Assembly (NCBI GenBank): GCA_013607665.1
Contig: VCAX01000007.1
Span: 1 to 32,529 of the forward strand
Length of the DNA: 32,529 nt
Source of the DNA: Campylobacterota bacterium
GTDB taxonomy: Bacteria > Campylobacterota > Campylobacteria > Campylobacterales > Sulfurimonadaceae
Direction of reading: 5' to 3'
Below, one piece after another: positions 32,350 through 32,529 of the stretch (position 1 is its first letter; each line of letters begins with the position of its first letter). A program made the position numbers and the translations under genes. The notes beneath the pieces were generated by a model. The model was not told the DNA's origin, ran no database searches, and was given only the letters and a program-made list of their open reading frames with translations.

Positions 32350-32529
32350 ATGCAAAAAGATATCTATGAGAGAATCATAAACTTTTTGCTTGGAGCATCT
32401 TGGGCTATTGTCATTTTTGGTGCTCTAATAACTTTCAAAATCTTCATTGCAATGAGTGTAGCTCTTGCAATTTTCTTTACACTCTCATATATTATCATAT
32501 CACTCTTTTTAATTCTTGGTCTTGATGCA
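32350..32529 (+). CDS. Small membrane protein downstream of atpB (truncated by window edge)
   Basis: An open frame of exactly 60 codons runs from the ATG at 32350 to the end of the window with no stop. It encodes two hydrophobic helices (about residues 11-30 and 32-57, including FLLGASWAIVIFGALI and FTLSYIIISLFLILGL). It begins 11 bases after the atpB stop, so it is probably co-transcribed. As I recall, Campylobacter also has a small membrane protein next to atpB. An AtpI/Atp-assembly-like role is an untested guess. Confidence 0.7.
   Translation, partial: MQKDIYERIINFLLGASWAIVIFGALITFKIFIAMSVALAIFFTLSYIIISLFLILGLDA

Noticed and set aside
1-32529. tRNA, rRNA, CRISPR array, insertion sequence or phage genes
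   Set aside because: I looked through all intergenic gaps (the largest is about 120 bases) and the gene list. No cloverleaf-sized gap with tRNA features, no repeat-spacer pattern and no transposase or integrase was seen.

Overview
The window is 32.5 kb of tightly packed bacterial chromosome, AT-rich (roughly 40% GC by eye). It most likely comes from a free-living, chemolithotroph-like Campylobacterota (Sulfurimonas/Sulfuricurvum type). The evidence is the gene content and order: murC, a small membrane protein and mutS2 in a row; fliL next to acpS; radA, ftsY and a TlpA-like lipoprotein facing 5-FCL and rny; and atpB standing away from the rest of the ATP synthase operon. From memory, these are conserved neighbourhoods in Campylobacter and its relatives. 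I found no tRNA, rRNA, CRISPR, transposase or integrase. No gap between genes exceeds about 120 bases once the broken cytochrome gene is counted.

Layout. (1) 1-5110, minus strand: a GGDEF diguanylate cyclase, then valS, a SulP anion transporter and the first codons of a further gene. (2) 5210-7291, plus: a UvrD/Rep helicase, convergent with (3) 10108-7288, minus: a four-gene operon of lemA, DUF3137, a YtfJ-like thioredoxin-fold protein and an EI24 membrane protein. (4) 20823-10146, minus: nine genes with overlaps or gaps of 37 bases or less: dapC-like aminotransferase, unknown helical protein, murC, small membrane protein, mutS2, sensor histidine kinase, TonB-dependent receptor (frameshifted), YfiR-like periplasmic protein and a BaiN/HI0933 flavoprotein. 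(5) 20892-22264, plus: an unknown membrane protein, then a cytochrome c lipoprotein gene broken by an in-frame TAA. (6) 22983-22261, minus: an OmpR-type response regulator. (7) thiS (plus) overlaps acpS, which lies downstream of fliL (minus). (8) Beta-carbonic anhydrase with a small Cys-Cys-ended protein, then radA and a beta-barrel outer-membrane protein (minus). (9) TlpA-like lipoprotein and ftsY (minus), divergent from 5-FCL and rny (plus). (10) A DUF3365 haem protein (minus), atpB (plus) and a truncated membrane protein.

How the genes work together. Most are housekeeping: translation (valS), peptidoglycan and diaminopimelate synthesis (murC, dapC), RNA decay (rny), protein targeting (ftsY), repair (uvrD-like, radA, mutS2), energy (atpB, c-type haem proteins), motility (fliL), thiamine and folate. 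The accessory-looking part is the kinase-receptor-YfiR trio between mutS2 and the flavoprotein. Its ATGA stop/start overlaps suggest one translationally coupled outer-membrane-to-kinase signalling or uptake unit.

Points of most interest: an over-represented octamer CTGCGTGA/TCACGCAG (15 copies by hand count, in several reading frames); two genes broken by a single lesion each (TonB receptor frameshift near 13610, cytochrome nonsense codon at 21899); a perfect 16-bp inverted repeat upstream of radA; and a recurring GATAYAAT -10 promoter element.
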